DNA of 11,188 nucleotides from Coemansia sp. RSA 922 (taxonomy: Eukaryota > Kickxellomycota > Kickxellomycetes > Kickxellales > Kickxellaceae), in the NCBI GenBank assembly GCA_027577415.1, contig JANBQS010000856.1, forward strand, positions 1-11,188, in the 5' to 3' direction. How positions within the stretch are numbered: the first letter of the stretch is position 1; every line of letters starts with the position of its first letter. The notes beneath the pieces are model-generated. The model was not told the origin of the DNA, did no database searches, and worked only from the letters and a program-made list of their open reading frames with translations. Shown one piece after another: positions 1 through 6,685 of the stretch. Both the position numbers and the translations under genes were made by a program.

Positions 1-1164
1 GGACACAAATGAATAGTATGCAGAGACCTTTGTCGTATTGTGATATCCTCTCTTGTTTAGTAGATTAATACCACTCAATTGCGGGTAGTCATTGCCCCTA
101 AACACTTTGAACTGGCTTAAAATGTCTAAAGTCCCTGGGTCTGTGGACAAACTTACATACTCTAGAGTCTTGTTGCAGCTTCTAAACAGCACGTCATCTT
201 TGAAAGGATGTCCTCCCTTTATAACAAGGTGAGCCAGACTAGGAAGCGATATTGAAGTAGGGGCAGAATCATCAGCTAAAGCTGGTCCCTCTCTTACGTT
301 AAACAAGCGCAGGACTTTTAGATTATAATAAGTGACTGGTTTGCTCTTACTATCAGTGAAAAAGTTTACAGCATCTACTCGCCTATACATGACTACTCTA
401 AGCGACCGTAGGGAATCCGCACTTTTGTGTAAGAGTGCGTATGTCTTTGCAGAGTATTTTTCGTTGAAAAGACAGATATAAGTAATTGTAGAATGAATGT
501 TTGTTGTGCTCCATGGCATATCTCTTTCACGATTTAGGTCCACTCGCATATGGTAGTACTGCGAGTGCAAAGCCATCATGTATTGCTCAAACTCACAGCT
601 GGTAGTAACATTGTCAATATTGTCGCCAGCGAGTTTTTCAACTTCAATTGAACAAACATTAGGAAACATTGTCAATAGTTGCTTATAAAAGTGTGGCACA
701 CTGACAGGATCATCAGACTCCAATGGAGTGTTATTTAGGTGGCTCATGTCAAACGTAACTATAACTTTTCTTACCATAGGAAACACCGTGGAGTACTTTG
801 ACAGTGCCAATACCTGTGCTGCCTTTCCGTTCATCAAATCACGGAGACTCAGAATAAGTTTGACACATTTTATTGCCTTACATGCATCCTCCATAGTAAT
901 TGCAAGTTTCTCATACGAGTGAGAAGCTGTGACGGTGCCTGTTCCACTATTGAATCTCAATGCAAAGCTTCTAAAGTAGTGCTCCAGTGCAACCTCAGTC
1001 CACTCTGGACAAAGAGAATGAAAAAGATCTGTGCGATATGCATATGATGATATTTGGCTTGACAAAAGCGCATACTCGTCGCCTGACTTTATATACATAG
1101 TGTAGTGAGAGATCAGTTCGAGGATGTGCTTTGGAAGCCGCTGAAACATAGATACTAAAGCCAT
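1..1164 (-). CDS. F-box/LRR-like protein, 3' part cut off by window edge
   Basis: The minus strand is open from an ATG at 1162-1164 to the window edge, giving 388 codons with no stop, so the C-terminus lies outside. The N-terminus has an F-box-like opening (LPKHILELISHY, residues 9-20) and a second patch (ALEHYFRSFAL) that matches the 548-aa gene at 2578 (AALEYMWRELKL). A stronger match lies near residue 319: HPFKDDVLFRSCNKTLEY here against YPFGDDVLFRGNNATLEN at residue 312 of that gene. The same order and spacing indicate paralogues of about equal length, so roughly 160 residues are probably missing. F-box proteins usually couple targets to SCF ubiquitin ligases. The F-box here is weak, so that role is inference. 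An A/T-rich stretch with TATATA lies about 30 nt upstream of the ATG. Confidence 0.8.
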   Translation of the reverse strand, partial: MALVSMFQRLPKHILELISHYTMYIKSGDEYALLSSQISSYAYRTDLFHSLCPEWTEVALEHYFRSFALRFNSGTGTVTASHSYEKLAITMEDACKAIKCVKLILSLRDLMNGKAAQVLALSKYSTVFPMVRKVIVTFDMSHLNNTPLESDDPVSVPHFYKQLLTMFPNVCSIEVEKLAGDNIDNVTTSCEFEQYMMALHSQYYHMRVDLNRERDMPWSTTNIHSTITYICLFNEKYSAKTYALLHKSADSLRSLRVVMYRRVDAVNFFTDSKSKPVTYYNLKVLRLFNVREGPALADDSAPTSISLPSLAHLVIKGGHPFKDDVLFRSCNKTLEYVSLSTDPGTLDILSQFKVFRGNDYPQLSGINLLNKRGYHNTTKVSAYYSFVS

Positions 1165-1327
1165 TCTTATGCACGAAATAAAAAAGTGTAAAAGTATATA
1201 AAAAAGTATTTAGGACGGGTGGAATAAGAGACAGGAGTGAGTTTGCTTTTTTTTTTCTTCTTCTTTAAGCTAGCTAGATGACGGAGCTTTAGGTTCTTTT
1301 TCTTTCAAAAGGAAAAAACTCTTTTGT

Positions 1328-1561
1328 TCAAAAAATGTCTTTGTAAAAAAGCATGCCACCAAGGCAAAGGAGTGGTGCGGATTGAACACACATTGTAAAC
1401 CTGGCTTTTGGCCTATAGCCAAGAAGAGTGTCAAAAGGGTATTTGTAAATCAGCTCACAACTCAAAGTAGAAAAGGATTTTTGAAACAGCATGTGTATGT
1501 CGCTGTCTACCTCTTTTGATGCTTTCTGGATTATCTGAGCACAATTTCTGTTTAATAGCAA
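1328..1561 (-). pseudogene. 3' remnant of an unknown minus-strand gene (unit 1 copy)
   Basis: A minus-strand frame stays open for about 98 codons, from a stop near 1622-1624 down to the TGA at 1328-1330, without a usable 5' ATG. The interval given covers the best-aligned 77 codons. The same frame is recognisable in unit 2 (5807-6036), with shared residues such as ELIY, DT.L, TM and a common end F.KDI(F/L) then stop. Conservation of codon frame and stop position argues that it was once coding. I do not recognise the family. It may be a terminal exon whose first exon is lost, or a decayed gene. An internal ATG would give only a 54-aa product. Confidence 0.45.
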
Positions 1562-1568
1562 TGTTCTA

Positions 1569-1598
1569 CACGTGTGCTTGGCTTGATTTTGCCACGTG
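1569..1598. promoter_or_regulatory. Two CACGTG E-box sites
   Basis: CACGTG occurs at 1569-1574 and 1593-1598, upstream of the small plus-strand gene. This hexamer is the classic site for bHLH factors in fungi. Unit 2 does not keep a perfect CACGTG here (it reads CACGTT at one position), so a role is uncertain. Confidence 0.3.
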
Positions 1599-1605
1599 TT
1601 TATCG

Positions 1606-1620
1606 CAGTCAGCTTGACTG
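1606..1620. promoter_or_regulatory. 15-bp palindrome CAGTCA-GCT-TGACTG
   Basis: A perfect 6-bp inverted repeat around a 3-bp spacer, in the upstream region of the small gene. The same 15 bases recur exactly at 6079-6093 in unit 2, with a one-base spacer variant at 6120-6134. Its retention between otherwise diverged copies suggests a dimeric transcription-factor site. The half-site TGACT overlaps bZIP-type cores, but no factor can be named. Confidence 0.4.
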
Positions 1621-1683
1621 CTAATTATCCAATTCAATGATGTTCTGCAATCAAGCAATGGTGCTGACTGTCACCCCCTTTTT

Positions 1684-2136
1684 ATGTCCACCATAGCCGC
1701 TTTCCTCTCGAGCCTGCTTCTCTTCTCCACAATTCTTGCACCCAATATATTTCCATTTTATAGACATATTTTTTACAACATGGAGCCAACTGTACTAATA
1801 CGCGTTATTATGCACTACAGTGGAGAATGTACTCTCTGTGGGTCCAAAACTGTATATTATGATCAATATAATACAATTTGTTGCATGGTGAGTGAGCACT
1901 ATTTTGGTAGCCAAAAGTTGTGGTTTCTATGGGGCGATAACGCATTAGTCATTGTTTCAAAGTTTGATCAGCGGCTAGGTGATGTAATTACTAGTGTCAC
2001 TCCCAACCAAGTCGTGTCGGAGTTGGCCGAATTACACGTATACAACTATGATCCTGAAGAGTTTTACTATCATTGTAGCGAAACCGCATATAAATGTCAA
2101 TTAGCCAGTAGTACCAATAGTTCATATAGTAGCTGA
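1684..2136 (+). CDS. Small module protein of unknown function (unit 1 copy)
   Basis: A 150-aa frame homologous to the 139-aa frame at 6168. Conserved features are a CxxC-like pair (GECTLC), then KLWFLWG, ALVIV, FDQ, ITSVTPNQV and SELAE ending in HVYNYDP. Synonymous changes between copies (for example TAT/TAC in YNYDP) show selection on protein. The first 32 codons include a hydrophobic stretch (LSSLLLFSTILA) that could be a signal peptide or membrane anchor. That stretch is also near-identical at DNA level in both copies, so it may instead be an untranslated leader, with the true start at the ATG at 1780 (118 aa). The C-terminus after YNYDP differs between copies, and splicing to the 40-codon frame at 2180 is possible. 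No known family recognised. Confidence 0.6.
   Translation: MSTIAAFLSSLLLFSTILAPNIFPFYRHIFYNMEPTVLIRVIMHYSGECTLCGSKTVYYDQYNTICCMVSEHYFGSQKLWFLWGDNALVIVSKFDQRLGDVITSVTPNQVVSELAELHVYNYDPEEFYYHCSETAYKCQLASSTNSSYSS
1693..1764 (+). repeat. 72-nt near-identical block shared with 6201-6272
   Basis: Seventy of 72 bases match unit 2, with 63 consecutive identical bases (1702-1764), although flanking coding and upstream DNA is strongly diverged. It starts pyrimidine-rich (CTCTCGAGCCTGCTTCTC) and ends in CCATTTTATAGA. It may encode a signal-like hydrophobic segment or form a transcription-start/leader element. Confidence 0.85.
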
Positions 2137-2179
2137 ATTGTTTGTTTTATAAATTTACGTTTATACTTTAATACTAACT

Positions 2180-2299
2180 ATGGCAGACAAAACAGAGAAC
2201 AAGTGTAAAGACGACAATGAGAGCAAGTTTGTCAACGACTATTGCTGGCAAGTGTGTGCCCCTTTGAGAGATCCAAACTGGCGTACTCTTTGGCTGTAA
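2180..2299 (+). CDS. 40-codon conserved frame, micro-gene or terminal exon
   Basis: ATG to TAA, 39 aa, with end APLRDPNWRTLWL. Unit 2 keeps the same frame, length and stop at 6686-6805 (end APLREPNWRTLWL), with mostly synonymous differences in the last 14 codons, a protein-coding signature. The unit 2 copy has ATA instead of ATG and a stop just upstream, so translation from this ATG is not conserved. Here TACTAAC (2172-2178) followed by GGCAG (to 2186) looks like a branch point and 3' splice site in phase 1, and the first AATAAA after the small gene lies past this frame at 2355. It is therefore possibly the last exon of the 1684 gene. The donor is not convincing (weak T|GTAGCG candidate at 2075). 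Confidence 0.45.
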   Translation: MADKTENKCKDDNESKFVNDYCWQVCAPLRDPNWRTLWL

Positions 2300-2354
2300 A
2301 GTGCTCAACAATAATACTCACAGCTAACTAAGAAAACTCATATGGAGTATCTCA

Positions 2355-2360
2355 AATAAA
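2355..2360 (+). terminator. AATAAA poly(A) signal
   Basis: A canonical AATAAA lies 56 nt after the stop of the 40-codon frame. No AATAAA occurs between the 150-aa stop and that frame, which suggests that both belong to one transcript. Unit 2 has the variant ATTAAA at 6866-6871. Confidence 0.4.
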
Positions 2361-2577
2361 AATGGCGAATTAACAAATTATAATGTTGTCTTTGGTCCTT
2401 TGTCGGGCTCCACAAAAAAAGAAAGCAGACTGCGTGCCAAAAAGCCCAAAAAAGAGTGCCAAAGACATGCCCCCCAGCTTTTCCAAAACGAACCAATCTT
2501 TCTCTTCCATTACACTACCTTTCTTCAAGCTATCCAATTTTTACCCACTTTTTCCAGCCAGCTAGCAATTACTAACC

Positions 2578-4224
2578 ATGTCCAGCCAAGTATTGTCAGC
2601 TCAGAACCTCCCCTCCAATGTCTTGTACAAAGTTCTAGACTATGCAACAAGAGTAGTAGTTTTTCCAAGTGTGGACTACAGCCCCGTCATTAAGGAATGT
2701 CTCTCGGTCAGCTTTGCGTGGAGACAGGCAGCTCTAGAATACATGTGGAGAGAGCTCAAGCTTGACATAGACAATGAGGGCAATAGCATCTATTTCAATC
2801 GCTACAAATGGGCCAAGAATTTCAAGCTGCCGAGCAATGCTGCGGCCCTGGTTAGGTCATTAAGTATACACTTACCCATGAGTGCCATCGTTAATGGTAG
2901 AGCCCAAGAACTGCTGCAAGAGTACATGGGCGAGACAACACATTTACCTTTAGCTCTTAAGCTTGCTGTCACTGTTAATGACCACCCCCAAGAGTTGGAA
3001 CTGCCGGCGGATACAGCCAATAGCAATACCCTTGAGTTTGCTCAGCTACTGAGTTCACTGGTCCAGTCGCCAACAACTACAACTAAAATATGGTATGTTG
3101 GAGCAGATAGCGGTTCTGCGAAGCTTATTATAGATGCTTTTGGGGTGCTTGTGAATTCTCTATCGAGTAACACCAAGCACTGTGCAGTTGATGTGCGAGC
3201 GGTTGATACAAGATTTTCATCAGCTATAGAGAATATTTCCATGATTTCCACACTTGATGTCAACTGCATGGCAAGATTAGGTTTTCAAACGCAACTTGTG
3301 CACAAGTGTGCCAATACGCTTAAAGCATTGGGTATCAGAATAAATGACCCAAAGACAATGTTTTATGATATAAATGGTGATGATGTTGCCTATCCAAATT
3401 TAGAACAGCTACAATTAATGTCATATATACCGGAACACCCAAGCAGGAGGCCTTTAGCCCCCAGTATTGTACCATTCCCTGAGTTAAGAATATTGAAAGT
3501 TTTACTAGAGTATCCATTTGGAGACGATGTACTGTTCAGAGGAAATAATGCGACTCTAGAAAATCTCGCGATTTGGACAGATAGAACAACAGTGAATATG
3601 CTAAATAGTAGTCCAGCGTTTGGCAGAAAGTTTAATAACTTGCGGAAAGTGGCCATTCATGACGATTATAGCGATGGTGATTTATCTCTTGTTCCCGAAG
3701 ACCTAATGGCAAAATTCCTAGGCAAGCTAGCAGGCTCTGCTTGTAGCTTAAAGCTAGTATCACCAATATCGGTTGGGAGCCTACTATCATTAGTGCAGCT
3801 TAAAAATGGTTGTGATAATATCCAAGTGTTTGAAGCGACTTTGCTTACTCTAACTGTTTTCGACACCCTATTTGTGATAAAAGCATTGCCAGCTCTAGCC
3901 AAACTCACATGTGGCCTAGACAGTTTGGGCGCGGAATTAGAACATATTGCTGCTGAAGAGTTACCAGATCATATTGCTTCTACTTATTGCGCTGTGGGAA
4001 AGCAGCTAACTACCTTGACAATATCATTTGATAGAGGCATCAAGAGCAACACAGCGGTTTCATATATCATGCTTTTAGCGCTTGCATGCCCAAAGCTCCG
4101 CCGAATCACTATACAAAAAGATACCATTCCAGACTACTATACCAGAGTAGCAGAAATGCTGCAGAGTGGTCCGTTTAGCACGTACGCCTCGCAACTCAAT
4201 CGCCTTCGTAATGATGTTTACTAG
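2578..4224 (+). CDS. F-box/LRR-like protein, 548 aa, complete
   Basis: A single uninterrupted exon from ATG (context ACCATGTCC) to TAG. Residues about 8-60 form an F-box-like region (LPSNVLYKVLDYA, then AWRQAALEYMWREL). The rest shows irregular hydrophobic repeats typical of degenerate leucine-rich repeats (for example LEQLQLMSYI, LRILKVLLEYPF, LRKVAIHDDY, LTTLTISF, LRRITIQKD). It is a paralogue of the edge gene at 1-1164, which runs on the opposite strand. F-box proteins normally recruit substrates to SCF ubiquitin ligases through Skp1, so that role is inferred. The leader (2460-2577) is pyrimidine-rich. An AATAAA follows about 50 nt after the stop. Such proteins are lineage-expanded in some early-diverging fungi, and the substrate is unknown. 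Confidence 0.85.
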   Translation: MSSQVLSAQNLPSNVLYKVLDYATRVVVFPSVDYSPVIKECLSVSFAWRQAALEYMWRELKLDIDNEGNSIYFNRYKWAKNFKLPSNAAALVRSLSIHLPMSAIVNGRAQELLQEYMGETTHLPLALKLAVTVNDHPQELELPADTANSNTLEFAQLLSSLVQSPTTTTKIWYVGADSGSAKLIIDAFGVLVNSLSSNTKHCAVDVRAVDTRFSSAIENISMISTLDVNCMARLGFQTQLVHKCANTLKALGIRINDPKTMFYDINGDDVAYPNLEQLQLMSYIPEHPSRRPLAPSIVPFPELRILKVLLEYPFGDDVLFRGNNATLENLAIWTDRTTVNMLNSSPAFGRKFNNLRKVAIHDDYSDGDLSLVPEDLMAKFLGKLAGSACSLKLVSPISVGSLLSLVQLKNGCDNIQVFEATLLTLTVFDTLFVIKALPALAKLTCGLDSLGAELEHIAAEELPDHIASTYCAVGKQLTTLTISFDRGIKSNTAVSYIMLLALACPKLRRITIQKDTIPDYYTRVAEMLQSGPFSTYASQLNRLRNDVY

Positions 4225-4274
4225 TTTGACAGTGTTAGCAATAGTTGGAGGAAATATTTAACAACTGTTTACCA

Positions 4275-4280
4275 AATAAA
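4275..4280 (+). terminator. AATAAA poly(A) signal of the 548-aa gene
   Basis: Canonical hexamer about 50 nt past the stop codon, followed by an A-rich stretch at 4290-4300. Confidence 0.5.
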
Positions 4281-4546
4281 ATTGGCTTTACAAAAAAAAT
4301 GCATGCCATCCACAACTGTGGCATTGGAAATAACTGCATCACGATGTTTGGGCTCTAATTGCTGACAGCGAGTAAGTGGGTTGTCTTGCAAAGAGACAGA
4401 TGCCAAAAGCGCTGTCCGGATTGTGCCCCCAACCACAAAAGAGCAGCCAAAGCAAAAACGTTATTACGGAAACGCAATAAGGCCTAAGTCAACGATTGCC
4501 AGGGCCAAGCAAGAGAGTAAGAAAAGGGCCAGCTGCTCATGGAAAA
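4281..4546 (+). other. Region upstream of the 126-aa gene, no clear coding frame
   Basis: No frame runs through this stretch from an ATG: the ATG at 4400 closes after 26 codons, and the other frames close or lack a start. It holds a short inverted repeat (ATGCCA...TGGCAT near 4301-4322), a lone GTAAGT at 4372-4377 and a purine-rich run ending at the donor at 4547. It is best read as promoter plus 5' untranslated exon of the next gene. Confidence 0.4.
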
Positions 4547-4617
4547 GTAAGTTCTCTTTCCTCTTCTCTTTTCCCTTTCTTCTTCACTCTTGCTTTATTA
4601 TATTATTTTTATTTTAG
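4547..4617 (+). other. Probable 5'-leader intron, 71 nt
   Basis: GTAAGT donor, a long pyrimidine tract (TCTCTTTCCTCTTCTC...) and a TTTATTTTAG acceptor, 35 nt before the ATG at 4652. Neither flanking frame joins productively across it, so it is most likely a 5' UTR intron. The alternative is that it is simply a CT-rich promoter tract like those before neighbouring genes. Confidence 0.5.
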
Positions 4618-4651
4618 CAAACAGCAGACCAAAAGCTACATTTTATATCAA

Positions 4652-5032
4652 ATGAGTGAGGAAAATTCTACAAGTGTACTTGTATGTTCCTATGAGAACA
4701 ACATGCCTTACTTTGAATTTAAGGTCGAAAATGGAATCCATCTTGACACCATCAGAACCACGGCCTCAAACGTAATGGGGTATTTAGTACGAAAACTAGC
4801 CGAGCATGGAGACAAAACTTTAAGTGAGTTGAATCATTATATATTCCAGAATAGTGACGGGACGCCTATTCACAAGGTAGAATACAATTCAGAGGATCAA
4901 ATTTACTTTTATGTAAAGATGACTAACAAGAAGAGTAAAGTGATAGATGGGCATCCATCACATGGAAATATATATAAACACGTATGGAAAGGCTATTCCC
5001 CCGAGTGCATCACTGAAAACGACGGAGAGTAG
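4652..5032 (+). CDS. Orphan protein, 126 aa, unknown function
   Basis: ATG (CAAATGAGTGAG) to TAG. The frame stays open upstream through the intron-like tract, but only from a TTG, so the ATG after the acceptor is the sensible start. The protein is mixed alpha/beta in look, with aromatic and charged alternation (YFEFKVENG, QIYFYVKMTNKK). It has no signal peptide, no membrane segment and no motif I recognise. The 3' end is odd: from 4947 a second frame reads more like protein than the last 29 codons of this one (see 4947-5144), so a frameshift near 4985-4990 may have changed the C-terminus. It lies between the 548-aa F-box-like gene and the broken gene at 5312, all on the plus strand. Confidence 0.55.
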   Translation: MSEENSTSVLVCSYENNMPYFEFKVENGIHLDTIRTTASNVMGYLVRKLAEHGDKTLSELNHYIFQNSDGTPIHKVEYNSEDQIYFYVKMTNKKSKVIDGHPSHGNIYKHVWKGYSPECITENDGE

Positions 5033-5144
5033 TGATGTCATCGACCTGTTCGATCAGTTTATTGTGCCAGACAACCAATAACTGCGTCTCATTGACAGCC
5101 ACCAGGATGATCTGGATCTCCCAGACGCCTTGGCAACGCTGTAG
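4947..5144 (+). pseudogene. Overlapping second frame, possible displaced C-terminus
   Basis: In the frame offset from the 126-aa gene, 44 codons run from ATG 4947 to TAA 5079-5081 and include SASLKTTESS then DVIDLFDQFIVPDNQ. The same frame continues after the TAA for 20 codons (LRLIDSHQDDLDLPDALATL) to TAG 5142-5144. The serine-rich then acidic-hydrophobic composition looks like a real protein tail. One reading is a decayed C-terminal part of the 4652 gene separated by a frameshift and a stop. It could also be chance, as there is no homologue in the window to compare. Confidence 0.3.
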
Positions 5145-5311
5145 GCGGTACTCCTGTTCTCGAAGGGCACAATCTTGTGTTGTACACGCCTATACTCACT
5201 ACACGTCTCTAGGAGGGTTTGCCGAGCTACGCGCTTTTTTCTGCCCAGGTTCAGCTTAATCAGCCAGCAGCTCGCACTTTTATTAACTCTTTTATGTTCT
5301 ATTAAAGACAC
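5145..5311. other. Intergenic, nothing assignable
   Basis: Short frames on both strands here lack starts, neighbours or conserved residues. Base composition is richer in G+C than the DNA after 5280, possibly more of a decayed coding tail. Confidence 0.3.
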
Positions 5312-5618
5312 ATGATATTAACAGAAATTTGCAAAGCACCGCACTATTTAGACGCCTCATTACCAGTTAGCTTTTTTTTACTGCCATACTGTAGCTCCAG
5401 ATGAGGTGTGGCCTTTGGTTAAACGCAAGTATATTCTTAGAGACAACAGCTAAATATAACTAAATACCAGTGACAGGTATGCCTATATTTTGTTTACTAA
5501 ATATGAGTTTACAGACATAATACCTGGGTTGAACAAAAATGCTAATAAAGTAGTGGACGGTAATTTGCCTGTTTCCTTAGAAGCGGACTGTGTGCATTTG
5601 GGGGTTTCCAAGTGGTGA
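5312..5618 (+). pseudogene. Small broken gene with homopolymer frameshift and 48-nt intron
   Basis: ATG 5312 opens a frame (MILTEICKAPHYLDASLPVS) that reaches a run of eight T at 5372-5379 and then stops soon after. One base fewer in that run would lead into the frame YCHTVAPDEVWPLVKRK. That frame meets a GTATAT donor at 5429 and a GTGACAG acceptor at 5476, and the joined frame continues as YAYILFTKYEFTDIIPG to a TGA at 5616-5618. AATAAA follows at 5662-5667. The segment VWPLVKRKYAYILFTKYE weakly resembles LWFLWGDN-ALVIVSKFD of the 1684 protein, so it may be a distant third family member. It could be a pseudogene or a sequencing error in the T run. Confidence 0.45.
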
Positions 5619-5760
5619 GAGGAGGCGGCGGCTGAATTTATTGTTTTCAAAGTTTGTGTTAAATAAACCGCGTCAGCGGCTTGAAAGAAACTATACCTAC
5701 TACTCCATTGATATATTGGCTAACCTTAAAAGTTGGAGATGAGATCAAGTAATCTTGTTG
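5619..5760. other. 3' flank of the broken gene, AATAAA at 5662-5667
   Basis: AATAAA occurs 44 nt after the TGA of the broken gene. The rest, up to the start of unit 2, shows no frame or motif that I can support. Confidence 0.35.
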
Positions 5761-5806
5761 CTTTATTCTAGCCAGCTCATTAATGGAGCTGGGGGTTTCT
5801 TTTATT

Positions 5807-6036
5807 TTAAAGAATGTCTTTGCGAAAAGCGTACCAGCTGGGCAAAAATGGTGTGGATTTAGATCTCATTGTAATTCCGGGTATGGTGTAATTGCTAAGA
5901 GGCGTGTCTAAAAGGTCATGGTAGATCAGCTCACGACATTGAACAGAGGGCGCGTTCATAAAACAGTGCGTGTAAACCGCATTCTACCTATTTGTAATCA
6001 CACTACTTTCTGAACACAATTTCCGGCTAATAGCAA
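5807..6036 (-). pseudogene. Decayed minus-strand frame (unit 2 copy)
   Basis: Homologous to the frame at 1328-1561 and ending at the corresponding stop (TAA at 5807-5809, preceded by FRKDIL). Readable parts are VECGLHALFYERALCSMS and, one base out of frame, RELIYHDLLDT through TPFLPSWYAFRKDIL. Compared with unit 1 it carries an in-frame stop (TAG where unit 1 has GAG) and at least one single-base frameshift, so it cannot make the full product. Family not recognised. Confidence 0.5.
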
Positions 6037-6078
6037 TATTCTATATGCGTACATGACCTGTTTTTGACACGTTTATCA

Positions 6079-6093
6079 CAGTCAGCTTGACTG
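6079..6093. promoter_or_regulatory. 15-bp palindrome, identical to 1606-1620
   Basis: CAGTCAGCTTGACTG, base-for-base the same as in unit 1 and at the equivalent place, upstream of the small gene at 6168. Confidence 0.4.
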
Positions 6094-6119
6094 TCAATAT
6101 ATATTTCAATATTGTTCTC

Positions 6120-6134
6120 CAGTCAACTTGACTG
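6120..6134. promoter_or_regulatory. Second palindrome, spacer variant
   Basis: CAGTCAACTTGACTG, same arms with spacer ACT instead of GCT, 41 bp downstream of the first. A half-site CAGTCAAG follows at 6158-6165, just before the ATG at 6168. The unit 1 counterpart of this second site is degraded (CAATCAAG). Confidence 0.35.
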
Positions 6135-6167
6135 CTTTTGTGCTTTTAAATATCTCACAGTCAAGTA

Positions 6168-6587
6168 ATGCCAAGGATTGTAGCTCTATTTAAGTTGGCC
6201 ATGGCCGCCTTCCTCTCGAGCCTGCTTCTCTTCTCCACAATTCTTGCACCCAATATATTTCCATTTTATAGAGTCGTTTTTATTATTTGCAACATGGAAC
6301 AAAAACATTTACGCGTTGTATTGCACCTCGAAGGAGAGTGCATCTACTGTGAGCCTAATGAAATTAGCCATCAGCCGTGTTATAGCATTAAGCACATGGT
6401 AGGAGATTGGTATCGTGACTATAAGAAGTTGTGGTTCCAATGGGGTAAATATGCGCTTATAACTGTTACAGATTTTGATCAGCCACTATGTGAGGTAATT
6501 ACCAGTGTCACTCCCAACCAAGTCTTGTCAGAGTTGGCCGAAGTACATGTATACAACTACGATCCTCAACCAGACTCCGACTGTTAA
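6168..6587 (+). CDS. Small module protein of unknown function (unit 2 copy)
   Basis: A 139-aa frame homologous to the 1684 gene. It retains GEC..C, KLWFQWG, FDQ, ITSVTPNQV, SELAE and HVYNYDP, then ends within a few codons (PQPDSDC) where unit 1 continues. Three in-frame starts are possible: 6168, 6201 (GCCATGGCC, good context, at the head of the near-identical block) and 6294 (97 aa, the start shared with the inner ATG of unit 1). With either upstream start the N-terminus is hydrophobic (FLSSLLLFSTILA), suggesting secretion or membrane anchoring. With 6294 the product is cytosolic-looking. The upstream region holds two palindromes. Unknown family; the conserved C-terminal half suggests a folded, selected domain. 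Confidence 0.6.
   Translation: MPRIVALFKLAMAAFLSSLLLFSTILAPNIFPFYRVVFIICNMEQKHLRVVLHLEGECIYCEPNEISHQPCYSIKHMVGDWYRDYKKLWFQWGKYALITVTDFDQPLCEVITSVTPNQVLSELAEVHVYNYDPQPDSDC
6201..6272 (+). repeat. 72-nt near-identical block shared with 1693-1764
   Basis: Differs from the unit 1 block at only two positions (A/G at base 3, T/C at base 9). Immediately downstream the copies diverge, with a 6-nt length difference before the shared inner ATG. Confidence 0.85.
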
Positions 6588-6685
6588 ACAATACAACTTA
6601 AATACATGGTACCTGTTTATAGGACCAATTATGGTAATAGTTTTATTCAATAGCTTTGAGTTTGGACTTCAATAGAAACTAAAAC

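Larger units (their letters stand above)
1262..2425. repeat. Unit 1 of a diverged duplicated module
   Basis: This segment aligns in order and orientation with about 5761-6915. Shared landmarks are a 3' tail of a minus-strand frame, a 15-bp palindrome, a 63-nt identical block, the small plus-strand gene, a 40-codon downstream frame and a final GGCTC(C/A)AC(A/G)AAAAAA stretch. Outside the identical block the copies differ heavily, including insertions and deletions. Boundaries are approximate. No clear terminal inverted repeats or transposase were seen, so this reads as an old segmental duplication. Confidence 0.75.

Noticed and set aside
2383..2565. 60-codon plus-strand frame with ATG before the 548-aa gene
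   Set aside because: Lys/Ser/Pro/Phe-rich composition follows from A-rich and CT-rich leader DNA. It ends just before the real start codon and has no convincing homologue in unit 2.
5769..5805. Inverted repeat CAGCTC..GGAGCTG followed by T-rich sequence, resembling a bacterial terminator
   Set aside because: The context is eukaryotic and nuclear, and the hairpin is imperfect and not placed after an intact gene.
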